Counted from the first letter of the stretch, positions 32,925 through 45,412 are shown. The stretch: DNA of 64,000 nucleotides from Palaemon carinicauda (GCF_036898095.1 NC_090745.1:85868717-85932716); one strand, 5' to 3'. The notes: generated by a model from the sequence alone, not told the origin. Numbers and translations: made by a program.

Positions 32925-34016
32925 CAGTAATACCTTGAGATACGAGCTTAATGCGTTCTGGGACTCGAGCTCAAATATCAATTCCTCGTATCTCGGATCA
33001 ATTTTTCCCATATAAAATAACTAAAAAAAAATTAATCCGTTCCCACCATCTGAAAAAACACCTAAAAACAGTATATTACAGTGAAAAAACATGTTTTTAA
33101 TTGTTGTAATTCACAACCAACACTCAAAAAATAACAAATACCTATGTACTGGTTATGGTCTGCAATAAAATGTGACATTATTATGTTCTTACCTTTGAGA
33201 CAGACGGTAGTGGCTAACGGCGGTGTGTGCGGAGGAGGAGCGAGAGAGAAAGGGGAGGAGAGAGACTTGACGGCAACACGTTCGGTACGCAACACTTTTG
33301 TAACACTACATAACATAACTTAAACTTTAAATTTGACTTAAATGAAATTAGCTTACTGTACACACTTAAAAATAAATGTTAATCTTACGTTACACTAGAC
33401 TTAATTCTAATTTTGTTTTCATTTTCATTTTTTTACTTTTCTTCTTCCGGCTTGGCTCTTTTTGCCTCGCTTTTTGACTCGCTTTCACCTTCACTTTTTG
33501 CCGCCCTTTTTAAAAGGAACCTATCTAGGGATGCTTGCCTTTGTTTCCTCCTTCTGCTTGAGGATGGTATTGTTGATGTACTCCTCTCATATTGGCGAGC
33601 CAGCTCAGTCACTCGCACACCACTCTCATGTTTTTCAATTATTTCATGCTTTATCTTGATTGTCATCATACGCTTTTTCTTTTCACTACCCTTGTTTGCA
33701 CTCGCTTGCTTTGGACCCATTGTTTATTCACATAATTCTGTACTGATTAACACAAAAAAAACGTAAAAAGAGCAAACACAACGGCCAATGCTCGGAGATA
33801 ACTTTACGCGACCTAGATCCGACGGGAAAGAGCGAGCGATGCTGTCCTCGTGAGCAGCCTCTTGCACACTTGGCCACCTAGCGGCCGCATAGAGAACCGT
33901 CTCGTATTCTCGTATCTCAAATTTGTCTCGTATCACGGGGGAAAAATTTGCTCGAAACTTTCCTCTTATCTCAAATTTCTCGTATATTGGGACACTCGTA
34001 TGTCGAGGTATTACTG
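32925..34016 (-). mobile_element. Tigger-2 (pogo) non-autonomous element
   Basis: Inverted ends CAGTAATACCTTGAGATACG (32925) and CAGTAATACCTCGACATACG (reverse complement of the end at 34016) are flanked by TA on both sides. Subterminal CTCGTATCTC/TCTCGTATC motifs recur inside both ends. It carries one short minus-strand gene. Its ends differ from those of the Tigger at 21553-23387, so it is another subfamily. Confidence 0.88.
33433..33720 (-). CDS. Tigger-2 miniature ORF: DNA-binding N-terminus joined to tail
   Basis: A 95-codon frame starts at the usual Tigger initiator (MGPKQASANKGSEKKKR). It has the first part of the CENP-B/pogo helix-turn-helix (MTIKIKHEIIEKHESGVRV and TELARQYERSTSTI), then passes straight to the C-terminal tail (RKQRQASLDRFLLKR and a Glu/Lys/Ser-rich end). 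The DDE domain and the rest of the DNA-binding domain are deleted, but the frame across the joint is open. It cannot transpose; it could at most bind DNA weakly. It may be open by chance after an in-frame deletion. Confidence 0.7.
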   Translation of the reverse strand: MGPKQASANKGSEKKKRMMTIKIKHEIIEKHESGVRVTELARQYERSTSTIPSSSRRRKQRQASLDRFLLKRAAKSEGESESKSEAKRAKPEEEK

Positions 34017-34017
34017 T

Positions 34018-34530
34018 ATGGGAAAAATTGACCCAGAATCGGTTTCTTTATGGTCAAGGATGCAATTTTTGTTTTTTACATCGTTTGTGCCTCATGTTGT
34101 TTGTGCATTTCTTTGAGAGAATTAGTGCTTAATATTGTCTATATGTGCTTGTAGATTGATTCTGAATACTTGAAAAGCCATTGTTTTATCATTTTGTGTA
34201 AAGAAATTGCTGAGCTATGAATATTTTTTTTTGTGATGTATTTTTCAATTTTTCTGTCCATCCGGTTTGCCTCTATATTTGGTTAAATTTGTGTTATCTA
34301 TTGCTTAGAAATACTAGCACCATCACTGTGAGAAGTGCAAGACAAAGGTTTATTTTTATATGAAAAAAAAATACCTATATAGACTTTGCTTTGTCTCCAA
34401 AGTGACCTATTTTTAGTTCAATGTATTTGTTTGCATCTTGTTTTGCCATACTTCCTGAATTCATGGTTTATTTCATTTCAACTGAATTATGAATGACTAG
34501 ATGATGTTGCACAGTAAATATAATTACAAG
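34018..34530. other. Intronic sequence, no gene seen
   Basis: AT-rich intron 1 sequence. Nothing recognised apart from the start of the degenerate repeat noted next. Confidence 0.4.
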
Positions 34531-34532
34531 AA

Positions 34533-34940
34533 AAGACATGAATTTCACGAGGTCTGTGACAAAAAGACCCAGTTTGCCTGGTCTTTGTGTCCTCTGTGAC
34601 CTACTTTTGTATTTGACTTTGTGTATATATGTTTGAGTTTTTTGCTTTTATATATTCTTATTTTGCCTTTGCTTGGATGCACAGTCATTGTATGAACTTT
34701 GATAGCGAATGATTTTTTAGTTTTACAGCCAAAAAAAACTTTTTTATGTGCTTTGTTCCCCACGTGGACGCTTTATAGTTTTGCTTTTTTTGATACACCC
34801 TTTTGATAATCAAAGATATGGCTCATTTCATTCAAGTGGTTGTGCAATAAAAATATAAAGACGAGAAAAAATGATTTAGTGAAGTCTGTGAGAAAATGAG
34901 CACGCTTGCCTCGTTTTTGTGTCGCACATGACCTACAAGT
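34533..34940. repeat. Degenerate tandem repeat, about 325-bp period
   Basis: A motif of the form GAGGTCTGTGACAAAAAGA...TTTGTGTC...GTGACCTAC at about 34549-34605 returns as GAAGTCTGTGAGAAAATGAG...TTTTGTGTCGCACATGACCTAC at about 34877-34936. A weaker relative, CTTTGTCTCCAAAGTGACCTA, is near 34391. The repeat class is unknown. Confidence 0.45.
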
Positions 34941-35172
34941 CCAAGAGAATCTACAGAAAGACAAAAGTACCTGACTATAACTTTTGGAATGAATAGTAAA
35001 CAATGTTTGATTGTCTGGTATGAGATGAAAGACATGCCCACCTAACTGGTAAAGCAAACCTTACTTTGATCATTAACCTAGGACTTGTGGGGTGGTTGAG
35101 GTGGGAAGTGCAACTTTAGGGTCTCAGGCTTTTATAGTTACAAAAAAAAAAAAACTTAACAAATGTGATTTG

Positions 35173-35841
35173 GGTAATAGCCTAGTATAGAACACCACGC
35201 TCTCCACTTACTCCAATATAATGTAATCCTACAGTTCTCACCTTCTTGCGCAGTAATTAGGTGGTTATTTAAATTCTGGGAAAGCAATAATTAGCAAGAT
35301 ATGTTGAAGAGGGGAGAAGGGGTTATAAAAAGAAAATAGCTCGGTTTCCTCACTAAACAACATGGAACTGACGTCAACATAGTCAACCAAACAGATCGTG
35401 ATGCCAGGGTACATAAACAGAAGTTCGTGATGCCAGCGTACATTTGATATACAGTACTGTATATTCAAAATATACTTAATCAAGAATTGTGATTACTCAA
35501 AAGTGTCACTATTTGTAAATTGCATATTTAAAGGACACTTTTGAGTAATTATTCCATTTTTAATTAAGTATACAGTATTTTGAATATACAGTAAATCAAA
35601 TGTACGCTGGCATCACGAATTCTGTTTGGTTGACGATGTTGACATGTCAGTTCCAAGTCGTTTAGTGAGGAAACCGAGCTATTTTCTTTTTATAACCCCT
35701 TTCCCCCTCTTCAACATATCTTGCTAATTATTGCTTTCCCAGAATTTAAATAACCCCCTAATTACTGTGCAAGAAGGTGAGAACTGCAGGATTACATTAT
35801 ATTGAAGTAAATGGAGAGCGTGGTGTTCTATACCTATTACC
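35173..35841. mobile_element. 669-bp hairpin (foldback) element with 8-bp TSD
   Basis: The left arm (35173 to about 35510) and right arm (about 35536-35841) are near-complete inverted copies, for example AGAACACCACGCTCTCC against GGAGAGCGTGGTGTTCT, separated by about 25 bases. The outer ends are GGTAATAG/CTATTACC. The unit is flanked by the direct repeat GTGATTTG at 35165-35172 and 35842-35849. An 8-bp duplication suggests a hAT-type transposase acted. The arms differ by small indels, including a 30-bp GTGATGCCAG-containing duplication near 35400. No coding capacity. Confidence 0.82.
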
Positions 35842-36341
35842 GTGATTTGTTCCAACTCATAATACAAACCATCGACCTTTAATAGTTAACTCATCCTATG
35901 GAGGGAGGAAGGTCACTAAAACAAAACTGGCTAATTAACACGTTGACTGCGATTGGCAATGCTGTGAAACGGCCCAATGGGCGTTATCTTTAACCCCAAA
36001 TAAAATCAGTAACCAGCTAGGTATTGACGTGAGAATTGTTATGGTGTATCCGTAAGGTAAGCCGAGTGCTCAGCCAGTGTTAAAAGCGTGACTTTATGTG
36101 GTACACTTCGCCTGACATAACAAAGGTCTTCATTACAGGCGTTGTGTACCTAATATGGACATAATAGATGTGGTCATATATGGCTCAAGTCGCCCAGAAC
36201 GATTAGAGATAGTTCTGCTGGCGTTGTGTGACGAATATGGTCACACTTTGGATGTTCAGTTATGGTGCATATCACTCAGACTGATCTAGGGAATTACCGT
36301 ATGCAACATGCACCAGACGTGGCTCATACTCAGTGTGACAG

Positions 36342-36347
<6 letters not shown>

Positions 36348-36374
<27 letters not shown>
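36348..36374. repeat. (TA)n microsatellite
   Basis: About 27 bases of alternating T and A inside the piggyBac element. Confidence 0.95.
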
Positions 36375-36375
<1 letters not shown>

Positions 36376-36711
36376 CACCTTTGTATGTTTTCATATGTGC
36401 ACAAAATTTGTAGTACACACATGTGTATATAAGAATATATATAAACATACACTTGAATATAATACATATAAGATGTACATACATGTTACTGACACACACA
36501 TTAGGAAACATATACAGGCTGTATTTTTGGCAATATAAATTTATATTTTGCATAGATAAAAGTATTTACATACAAGTAAATTATTTAGGTCTTCTTCAGT
36601 TATTCATATATCTGTCCATCTGTATACGGTAGCCCATCTTTTTGTACCTGTCTATCCACGTACTGTTGTGGAGGATTAATTTTATTTTAATTTATTTTTT
36701 TGTTTTGCCAA

Positions 36712-36712
<1 letters not shown>

Positions 36713-36783
<71 letters not shown>
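36713..36783. repeat. (GA)n microsatellite
   Basis: About 70 uninterrupted bases of GA. Open frames coding (ER)n here are a by-product. Confidence 0.97.
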
Positions 36784-36785
<2 letters not shown>

Positions 36786-36940
36786 GTTTTAGTATTGTTA
36801 AATCGAGACCTTTTATTTGCTTTAGCTTTGTCATTAGAGAGTGAGAGAGTGAGAGTGAGAGTGAGAGAGAGAGAGTGTTTATTTACTTAAGTTTTGTCAA
36901 ACCGCAAGAGAGAGAAAGGGTGTTTATTTGCTTTAGTTTT

Positions 36941-36943
<3 letters not shown>

Positions 36944-37021
<78 letters not shown>
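36944..37021. repeat. (GA)n microsatellite, second tract
   Basis: About 78 bases of GA. The flanks (TTTGCTTTAGTTTTGTCAGA and similar) recur beside the tracts at about 36783, 36840, 36925 and 37030, so the array probably grew by duplication of a larger unit containing the tract. Confidence 0.95.
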
Positions 37022-37025
<4 letters not shown>

Positions 37026-37139
37026 TCATTTGCTTTAGTTTTGTTAGATCGCGCGTGCACGAGAGAGTATGTGTGTTTGTGTGTGCGTGTGTTTGTGTCC
37101 GCGGTGCGCGCCGAAGAACAAGGGTAGTTAGCGAATGAT

Positions 37140-38280
37140 TGTTTGTAGTGGGAAAGACTGTCGGTATATTTGAGGTTATTTGTTTACATTTTTTAGCTAG
37201 GTTAGGGCGGTAATGAATGTCTTGGGCGAAAGCATTGGATATTTGACTGTAGCAGGAGTCGGTTGTGTTTTTTTTTTGTTCTTTGAAAGCCGGCTGTGAA
37301 GTGATTTTTTTATATTCTGAGTAAGTACTGTTTTTATTTATTTTTGTTAGGCGCGTTCATGAATGATAGAAAGTTTATTGTTTATCTTTGATTATAGTGC
37401 GATAGTTTTTCTTTTTTATTTTGGCAGGCCGTGATTCCTCCTTTGGAGAGACTTAAATTTTTGGAAAGTGGATATATTGTTGATGACCTGGCCTGTATTA
37501 GATTGTATTAAGACTGCTCTTGGATTACGCAACCGTTGATGACCTGAACAACGATTAGGATTACGATTTGATTGCACTGAACGATTTTCTTGATTTTGAT
37601 GCCATAATGACCCAGCCCGTTTGAAGGATTTCCGTTTGGATCACCAATAATAAGGATTGTGATGATGATGATGATGATTAATGCAATTATGAAATAACAT
37701 TTGTCAGTGTTACGGTAGCTAGAGAGCTGTGGTTGGGCTGTAAAAGGACTGTTGGCCGTTGTGTGGACAAAGACGTCCACACACAAACAAATATTGGTTT
37801 TGGTGTTTGGGATAATTTTAAGTCTGTTAGGGCTTTTGCGGGTTATATGAATGGTGCTTTTGGTTATTATATATATGTTATTTTGTGTTTAGTTTTTGAT
37901 TAGTTTTAAGTGTTGATAATTTGAATGTGGATGGTTATTGATTTAGTTTTAAGTTTTGAGAAATATAGTTTTAAGGTCATGTTTTGTTTTTGTTGCCCTT
38001 CAGTCTAAGAGTCCAGTTTATGATAACGTCAGGGGAAAGTTTGTGTTGCGGAGACAATTGTCAGAAGTAAGATTCAAGGGTGGGGGGGTTGTTTTGTTTA
38101 CATCCCGCCACACTGTATATACATACATATATTCACACTTATGCGAGAGAGGAATAAAATGTGGAAAAGAACTCTTCCTTATGTCTGTATAAGAGAATAT
38201 ATTATAATGTAAAATATTAGAAAATTAGATAAAGGAAGTAACAGAAAAAGGAATGACACACATACACACACAAAATGGTT
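37140..38280. other. Interior of piggyBac element, no gene seen
   Basis: Moderately T/G-rich single-copy-looking sequence with a short (GAT)n tract near 37660. No transposase motif was recognised in any frame. Confidence 0.4.
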
Positions 38281-38490
<210 letters not shown>

Positions 38491-38589
38491 CTTGCATATA
38501 CAGACTGATATACAAATTACCCATTGTCCTAATATGATGAAAAATTAACATCCCAGAGAATATTTGAATTCTTGTCTTCCTTTTAGTAC

Positions 38590-38880
<291 letters not shown>

Positions 38881-38957
38881 ACTTTTTCTGTCATTTCTAC
38901 TTATTCCTTTATATCATATATATACACACTGTATATACGCAAAAGCGTACATATGCA

Positions 38958-39166
38958 TACAGAAAACATTGCCTGACTGAAGCTACTGGCTCCAAAGCCA
39001 AGACAAGAAGGCTTTGTCGTTCCTGTTATGAGATACTGTCACAAAATAAAGGAAGTTCTCTAGCTCAAAAGAAAGCACGAAGAGTAGACACAATGTGAGA
39101 ATTGTGAGGGTAAAGCTTTCCTTGGTCTCAGTTGTTTCAACTTGAAACATTTAGTTTGAAGAATAT
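38958..39166 (+). pseudogene. piggyBac transposase C-terminal Cys-rich fragment
   Basis: Reads [19 protein letters not shown], then SCYEILSQNKG and, after a frame change near 39090, CENCEGKAFLGLSCFNLKH. The spacing of C..C pairs followed by a cysteine, Phe/Leu and final His is that of the cysteine-rich domain which ends many piggyBac transposases and binds the terminal repeats. The DDD catalytic part was not found upstream, where microsatellite DNA begins. Confidence 0.65.
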
Positions 39167-40359
39167 AAATTTGTGTATTTTATTGTTTTTTCTTATGTAG
39201 AAGCAAAACAGAAAAAAATTTAATTTTATACTTGTACTCTAAATACTACATGATTTCCTTCATCATACATGGATATTTTTTTCACCAAGAAAAGGACACT
39301 ATTTTTTTTTCAGAACTAAAATGTTTACCAAACTTATTTATTTTTCTGTGGAATTTATATAAATATAATCTAGGATTAAAAGGATAACATTTTTATTGAT
39401 TTAATGATAATGTTTTCTATTTATTTTTACTGAAAGAATGAGAGAATTAAAAAAAAATATGCCCCTTTTGCTAGCATATGAAGATTATTTTCAGTAATAA
39501 ATAAAGTGTTTAGTTAATGTTCTAGTTCATTTTAATTAATTTCCAATATGTTACAATACTATTTTGGTAAAAAAAAAAAGCCCATTTTGGATAAAATTTT
39601 GATACTTGAAAAAAATATATAATTCTTAGCATGTGTACCACATAGGGTACACATCGCTCATTCAGAGTCCTCTGTGAACCATATGTGGAGCACATCGCAG
39701 TCAACGTGTTAAAAGATGATGGTTTGTATACATTAGGAACCAAAACTCCTGAATGAATAGAAAAAAAAAGAATTAATATCAACTTGAACGCAATTCATAC
39801 CCATATCGATCTACTGCCAGGCTCACAATCGCTAGCTGACCTTAAAGGTACCAGTTGGTAGTGAGGGCAAAAACAATCGTCCCTTGTCATAACAGAAAAC
39901 GAGAAAGGCGAACACAATGCCTAACTTTCCCATGGCCTATGTACTCGGATCCACTTGACCAACCCTGAAGGTATCACTTAGCGTGAGAGTACTCTCGCTT
40001 CCAAGAGTAATGACAAAGTCCCAAAGGACTAAGAAAAAGGCCTTTCAACACAACCATTCCCTTCATCAATGATTTGCCCATAGGAAGTGCCCGACAAAGT
40101 GAAAGGGGTGGGAAATGACAAATTTAGAAAATTTTGTATTTTTCCTAACTACAAACCTTTAGATCTTTACATAGGCATATTATTTTGGTAATAGCTGAAA
40201 CCAGCCATTAAAAGCTTTTGCGAAAGGTAACTACCCTCTGATAGTTAGCAGAGGGGGGTAGCGGGGTAACTCGCCACCCCGCTCACTTGTAAACATTGGT
40301 CACTTTGCAATTGCTGCAGGATTTCTGGGAGAAGGTGATGGTGGGACAAATATGTGTAA

Positions 40360-40475
40360 AGAGCTTCAGGTTTGTATAGTTAGGATGAATACAATTATTC
40401 CAAATTTGTCACTTGTTCCAGCACTATTGTACAAACCTTACACTCTTTACATAGGAGACTCACACTTCATGGTGG
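40360..40475. repeat. DIRS C internal complementary region
   Basis: Reads the joined ends in reverse complement, with AAATTTGTCACTTGTTCC at the joint, matching the low end (TGACAAATTT at 40116) and, more weakly, the high end near 44130. Confidence 0.8.
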
Positions 40476-40639
40476 GTGGAAGTACCAACTGGCTGGAGAC
40501 TGTCCTGGGGTGTCCCTCTGTGCTATGCATGAGCTGTTTAAAGGAAACCCTGACGCCTCGGGATCCTAAAGGATGGCAGCACGAGCAATCAGTACTAGCA
40601 TAAAAATCTGACTTCGTCAGATGGAGGGTCAACATTCGT

Positions 40640-43600
40640 GAACAGGACGATGTATCCATTCCTAAATAGGGAAACCGACCAAGGATCGGCTCCATGGAGC
40701 ATCCATTTCTGCCATCTGATCTTCAAACATCCCTTACCGGTGGAGTGGCTGGGGGAATGACTCCCCTAGCTGGGTCGTCCTCGTCTATTCCTCCTACCTC
40801 CTTTGCCCCTCTTCGAGCCCCTAGGTCGAAAAGGCTGTCTGGGGGCCTCAGCCTGCACTACCTGGTTTGACTGGGAGGTCGTCTTCTTTGGACCTTGGGC
40901 CTTAGCCAGAAAAGATCTCTGAGTAGGAGTGTGAGATGATGGCCCTATGGAGAAAGGAGTCCTGGCTCGCCTTCATCTCTCCACAATTGCCTCAATGTCC
41001 TCCACATTGAACATTGAAGGACCATCCAGTGGGGCGTTATGCATCCCCACCATTTCTCTCTTCAGGGCCTGCCTCTAGAATTTTGAGACGATCACATCAT
41101 GGCGTCTCAAAACCCAGTTGACTCACTGGTTGACTATGTTTCAGGCTAGGAACTCGAGAGTCCTAGCCCCCAAGAGGAGGAAGGCTAACAATGCTTCCTT
41201 CCTCTGAGAGATGGAGAGGTCTTTGTTCTTAACGATGTAACTTACCATCCCTAACCAGTAGTCCAACCATGAAATGGATTGCAAGGAACACCTTGCAAAA
41301 CTTTCATTGTTTGCGGCACCTTCCACAGAGAAATGTACTGGCAAGGTTGCCAGTTTGGCCAAAGAAGAGTTCTGAATTAGTGCCAAGATTGCAGGGTCTA
41401 GCGGTAAAGATGGATTGTCCTCTACCATCTCGTAGTACTTCCTCTTCCAGATATACAGCGAAGGAAGTAACCGAAAAGAATCCACGGATCGCAGGGATTG
41501 TGATGTTTCCACCAATTGGGCATAAGCCCTTTTCTTTGCTGCCTTGAACCCCCTCGACCAAGGTAAGACTACCTTAGTTTTGGTGGGTCTCAGCATATCC
41601 CAGAAGAGGTCTAGGACCGTTTCCTTAGTCTCCACTGGGATTTAATACAGCTCCCCTAGATTGTTGACCCTTCTTATGCAGGATAGGACTTGCAAAAAAA
41701 GGCAATCTGCATCCTTTTGTTCTAGGGGGAAGATCTTGGGGCTGGCAGAAGCTAGCAGCACTCCATCAGAATGCTCATAGTCATCAAAAGGTTCTTCTTC
41801 TCGAGGTAGCACCCATAGCAGCTCGGGGAGGATCGAAGTTGTCGTCAGATTTCCTTTGGGCAGACAGATGTTGAAACCTTTGAGATTGACACTCATCCAT
41901 AGAGTACAAGTTCTTGGGTAACGTAACGTCTTAGTGTCCTTCCTTTTCCCGGGATGGATGTTAACAGTCCTCGAGAAAGAGAGAGCTCTTCTTCTTCTAT
42001 GACTTCTTAGGTCTTACTCCTTCAGAGAGAGGCGAAGGGTTCCAGCTGTCTCAACAATATAGGCGAAAGCCTATAGTTGTCTGTAAGAGTGATCTCCCTC
42101 GGAGATCTTGCTTCTCTGCTCGTCCGTGGATGGACATTATCCTACAGACGGAGAGTGCTTGCCCTCTAATTCTTCTTACTCCTCTTAGGAATGATCGGAA
42201 TCAATCCTAACCTCTCCCAGATAGGATCTTGGCTGGAAGGTGCCTGGGTCTTCAGGTACTCCTGATACATAGAGGACACCAGCGGGATGGTAGGAATGGC
42301 TGGGGAAGGAACTGTCAGTGAACGGGTGGTCGATCCTGGGACTACCTGCTTCACTGTCTGGACCAGAAACCAAGGGGTGTTCCTCGAGAACAGCATCATT
42401 CCCGATTGAGCCCCCGGCGCCTGTTTCCTTGGCTTAGGTGGAGTGCCACGAAAAGGAAGGGATCGAGAGGATGTCAGCTCGAGCCCTTCATTGTACCCGT
42501 CTTCCCTACGGAAGCGAGCGCCAACAACCTGTCCTTCCAAACAATCAACCTGTGGAGGGAAAACTACCTTTTTTTTGCGAGGACTCAATGTTCCTCTCGC
42601 AAGGCAGTCCAACTATAAGGAGAGCTCTAGCGAGACGAGAGGTGATAAGGAGCACTTGCGCGCATCCCCTTCTCAGGCACAACTATGAAAGAGAGGGATT
42701 GCAGGCAATCGCTTCCCACCATCATTGTCTTGCTCCAAAAAGCTGTGCTCTGATGAACTAGAGCAGGGCATGGAAGAATCTAGTGCCCTTCGGTGGAAGC
42801 CCCGAGAAGGAGATCACTCAGGAGAAGGCCGTCAACTCCTTTTTCCCCTGATGGAAAATCTCCTCGCGGGTGAGGAGCTTGCTGAACAAAAACTGGTGAA
42901 GGGGATCTTACCCTCGTAAGGGATGATCGACTAAAACTTGGTGGAGAACGCCTTTACCTCGCAAGGGAAGGTTGTCCAAGACCTGGAGGGGGACCTCTGG
43001 ACAGCTCACTTTGTCTCCCTTCCGGCTGAGCAAACTCAGCCAAAAGATCAACTCCATGAATCGCCCTTGGAACATAGCCGAAGCTAGTCTCCGGGTTCAC
43101 CACAGAGGGATCCCCCAACATGTCACTCCGAGTAGTGCTTGTCAGCAACTGCTCTCACCCACTTACTAAAGCAGAGTGAAAGTCAGGCGAGCAGAAGTTG
43201 AGGTCAAAGCAGCTAAGAGTGCAAGAAACTCTTTTGGTCTACGACTTATGGAAGTCTCATAGGGGATGACTGCGATCAACCCCTGGATAGACTATCTGCT
43301 CCAGTTGCACTTACAACCGCAAGAACTCCTGCAACCTTTTCTTACACGGGCAACCCGTGAGCCCTAAGGAAGGCCACAGAAGACAAACTGCTTTGTTAGA
43401 GAGACTCCCCAGCGGACATGACTGGCACTGCTTCTCTATGGGAATCAACGTAGGCCACCAACACAAAAAGTGTCCTGTAGTCACATGAATGCCACTCATA
43501 CTCTTCAGACTCCTTGGGGAAGTTGAACAAGCACAGTTGTCGTGGAGAGGTCGAGTTGACGGAGATCGAGGGCGAGGTTTCTTCCTTTTCAAGGCTTACC

Positions 43601-43830
43601 TCAAAGGTGAACGATGCCTCATCGGTTTCTTCTTCCATCGCCTACTAAATCTCACCCATTGGGAGGGCGACCATTCTCGACACACCTGACAAGGAGACAG
43701 CTGTGTGCAAGAGTGATCACTATACACAGGGCAGAGACAGTAAGGATTCGTCTCCTCGTCACTCTTCAAGACTGGGATAAACTCGTATACCTAAGGATAC
43801 CATGGGCAGTCACACCTGGAAAGAAAACAA
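40640..43830 (-). pseudogene. DIRS C Gag-like ORF1, decayed, with RT stub
   Basis: The N-terminal Cys module can be read at about 43830-43610 ending in CQVCREWSPSQWVRFSRRWK, matching CGECREWSTSQWERF of copy F. Further along are YQEYLKTQAPSSQDPIWERL (about 42240) and, open at 41635-41141, TKVVLPWSRGFKAAKKRA, SWLDYWLGMVSYIVKNKDLS and LLLGARTLEFLA, which match the ORF1 C-terminal domain of copy F. After ORF1, about 35 residues of the RT start remain (about 40740-40640, APWSRSLVGFPI-like) before the deletion. Stops and frame changes are frequent. Confidence 0.75.
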
Positions 43831-44130
43831 TGAAAACAGAATTTTTTTTTTTTTGCTTTTAGGCCAGTTCAAAAAATAGAAATATTTATTTTGGGTTTTA
43901 GCAGAAGAGTAAGACAATGTCTGTACTCCACAACGCCGAAATAGTGACGGTTATTTACTAGTGCTGGTGTGAGCAGGATGGAGGGTTACCCATGCTAACC
44001 CCCTCTGCTAACTAGCGGAGGGTAGTTACACTTCACAAAAGCTTTAACAGCTGGTTTTCAGGTAGCACTGAACTAATACTCCTATGCAAAGATCATAAGG
44101 TTTAAAGGTTTGTATATAGTGCTACAATAA

Positions 44131-44408
44131 AAAGAAATTTTGACTTGATGGTGGCCAAAAAAAAGTGAAAGCCTACACACAGGTGAACAGTAAGTAATCC
44201 TACCCCCAACTCATCTACCTGCCACCACCTAACTACTGTACCTTCTTAACTAGTTCAAACAACTGTAACAACTTTCACCAAAGATACTTCTATATTGGAG
44301 ATTAAGGCTTATATTCTTGTATGAACAAACTTTATTCCATAAAGAATTAAATTTGAAATAACTATCATGAAATCATGTACTGTTAATATAAATCGACAGC
44401 AAACTTAC
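44131..44408. other. Intron 1 sequence beside exon 1
   Basis: Short AT-rich stretch between DIRS C and the donor site of coding exon 1. Nothing else seen. Confidence 0.5.
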
Positions 44409-44681
44409 CTTTTCCATATAATTACGTTCAATGTCAGTCATAGATCCTTCACTGTCAACCAAGTATTTTCTTTGATGATCTCTTAGTAAATTACGATGAC
44501 TTATGATATTACTATGAATGTCTCTAGCCCTGGTATAAAACTGGGATGTTTGTGAAGAATTTGGGAATATCTTAGTTTTTGGAAGGCTGACTCCCATTGC
44601 TTTATTTCTTGTGCGGATAGTCTTCACACACGATTTAAACAGAGTTGTTAGGTCCATGCTTGCTACGGTTTCTACAGTCAT
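44409..44681 (-). CDS. Syx18: Syntaxin 18, coding exon 1 (N-terminus)
   Basis: A 273-nt exon of 91 codons with phase-0 ends. The acceptor is a strong polypyrimidine tract plus CAG (ending 44682), and the donor is AAAAG/GTAAGT (44408 down). It encodes MDLTTLFKSCVKTIRTRNKA, close to the syntaxin 18 N-terminus (DITLLFRASVKTVKTRNKA in human), then FYTRARDIHSNIISHRNLL and SMTDIERNYMEK, matching SSRAREVISHIGKLRDFLLEH and MTDTERD. Two ATGs are possible: 44681, exactly at the exon start, and 44657, which has a good context (AGCATGG) and matches the family's start. The acceptor implies an upstream 5' non-coding exon. The N-terminal motif is used by syntaxin 18 for Sec1/Munc18-family (Sly1) and NRZ contacts. 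Confidence 0.88.
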
Positions 44682-44850
44682 CTGGGAAAAGAAAAACGAC
44701 ATCACTTTCTTTACAACAATACTCTTATGGAACGTTAGATTTTTTAAAGCAGATATTTCTTGAAGCAATCAGCATATACAAAGCTAAAGTGTTTTATATT
44801 AGCGTCTTTGGCCTTGAAGCATTTTAACATCACTAATTTTGATAGTAATA
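44682..44850. promoter_or_regulatory. 3' splice acceptor before coding exon 1
   Basis: On the minus strand, TTTTTCTTTTCCCAG precedes the first coding exon at 44696-44682. The remaining sequence up to DIRS D1 is AT-rich intron. No core promoter was recognised, which agrees with transcription starting further upstream. Confidence 0.6.
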
Positions 44851-45412
44851 TGACAAATTTGAAATTAATTTGCCTTTTTCCTAACAATACAAACCTGGAG
44901 CTATTTATAGGGATTATACTTTCAGAAAAGATTGAAGACTACCCATTAACTTTTAGCAAGGTATAACCACCCCGCCGCTAATTAGCGAAGGGTAGGGTGA
45001 TAGCCCGCCACCCCGCTCACTCATACATGAGTGTTGTCTCCTCTCTTTTGATTGCAGGCAGGACTTCTTGGGTGACAGGTGATGGCAAGCCAATTTATGT
45101 AAATAGCTAAAGGTTTGTATCATTAAGAAAAATACAAATTACTTTAAAATTTGTCATTTGTTTCGACAATAAATACAAACCCCTCCACTATTTATAGGGA
45201 TGACTCACCCATTGAGAGGGTGGACATCCAAACTAACTGGCTTGGTATTTGACCTAGAGTTTTGCCCGTGCGCACTCTGCACATAACAGAGAGAAAACCC
45301 TGACACCTCGCTAAATTCCATGAAACGCACGATCAACGGCTTGAACAATCATTGCGCATGTGATACAAGCAATGTGACAGGTATAGGTCAGAGTTATCAG
45401 AAACATAGGAAT
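44851..45412 (-). mobile_element. DIRS copy D1, 3' end fragment
   Basis: Starts TGACAAATTTG at 44851 and carries the terminal repeat (TTTTTCCTAACAATACAAACC, CGCTAATTAGCG, TAGCCCGCCACCCCGCTCAC) and internal complementary region (about 45110-45200, GTTTGTATCATTAAG, AAAATTTGTCATTTG). It is cut at 45412 by the start of copy D2. No coding part remains in this piece. Confidence 0.75.

Larger units (their letters stand above)
40116..44130 (-). mobile_element. DIRS copy C, internally deleted (4.0 kb)
   Basis: Terminal repeats at about 40116-40330 and 43905-44130 and an internal complementary region at about 40360-40475 (GGTTTGTATAGTTAGG, AAATTTGTCACTTGTTCC, GTACAAACCTT) define a DIRS element. Its interior holds only a decayed Gag-like gene and the first 35 or so codons of RT. 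The rest of RT, RNase H, the methyltransferase and recombinase are missing, so it is a non-autonomous deletion derivative. It lies in intron 1 of syntaxin 18, in the same orientation, about 280 bases from coding exon 1. Confidence 0.82.

Noticed and set aside
36642..37138. Open frames with long Arg-Glu repeats
   Set aside because: By-products of (GA)n microsatellites.
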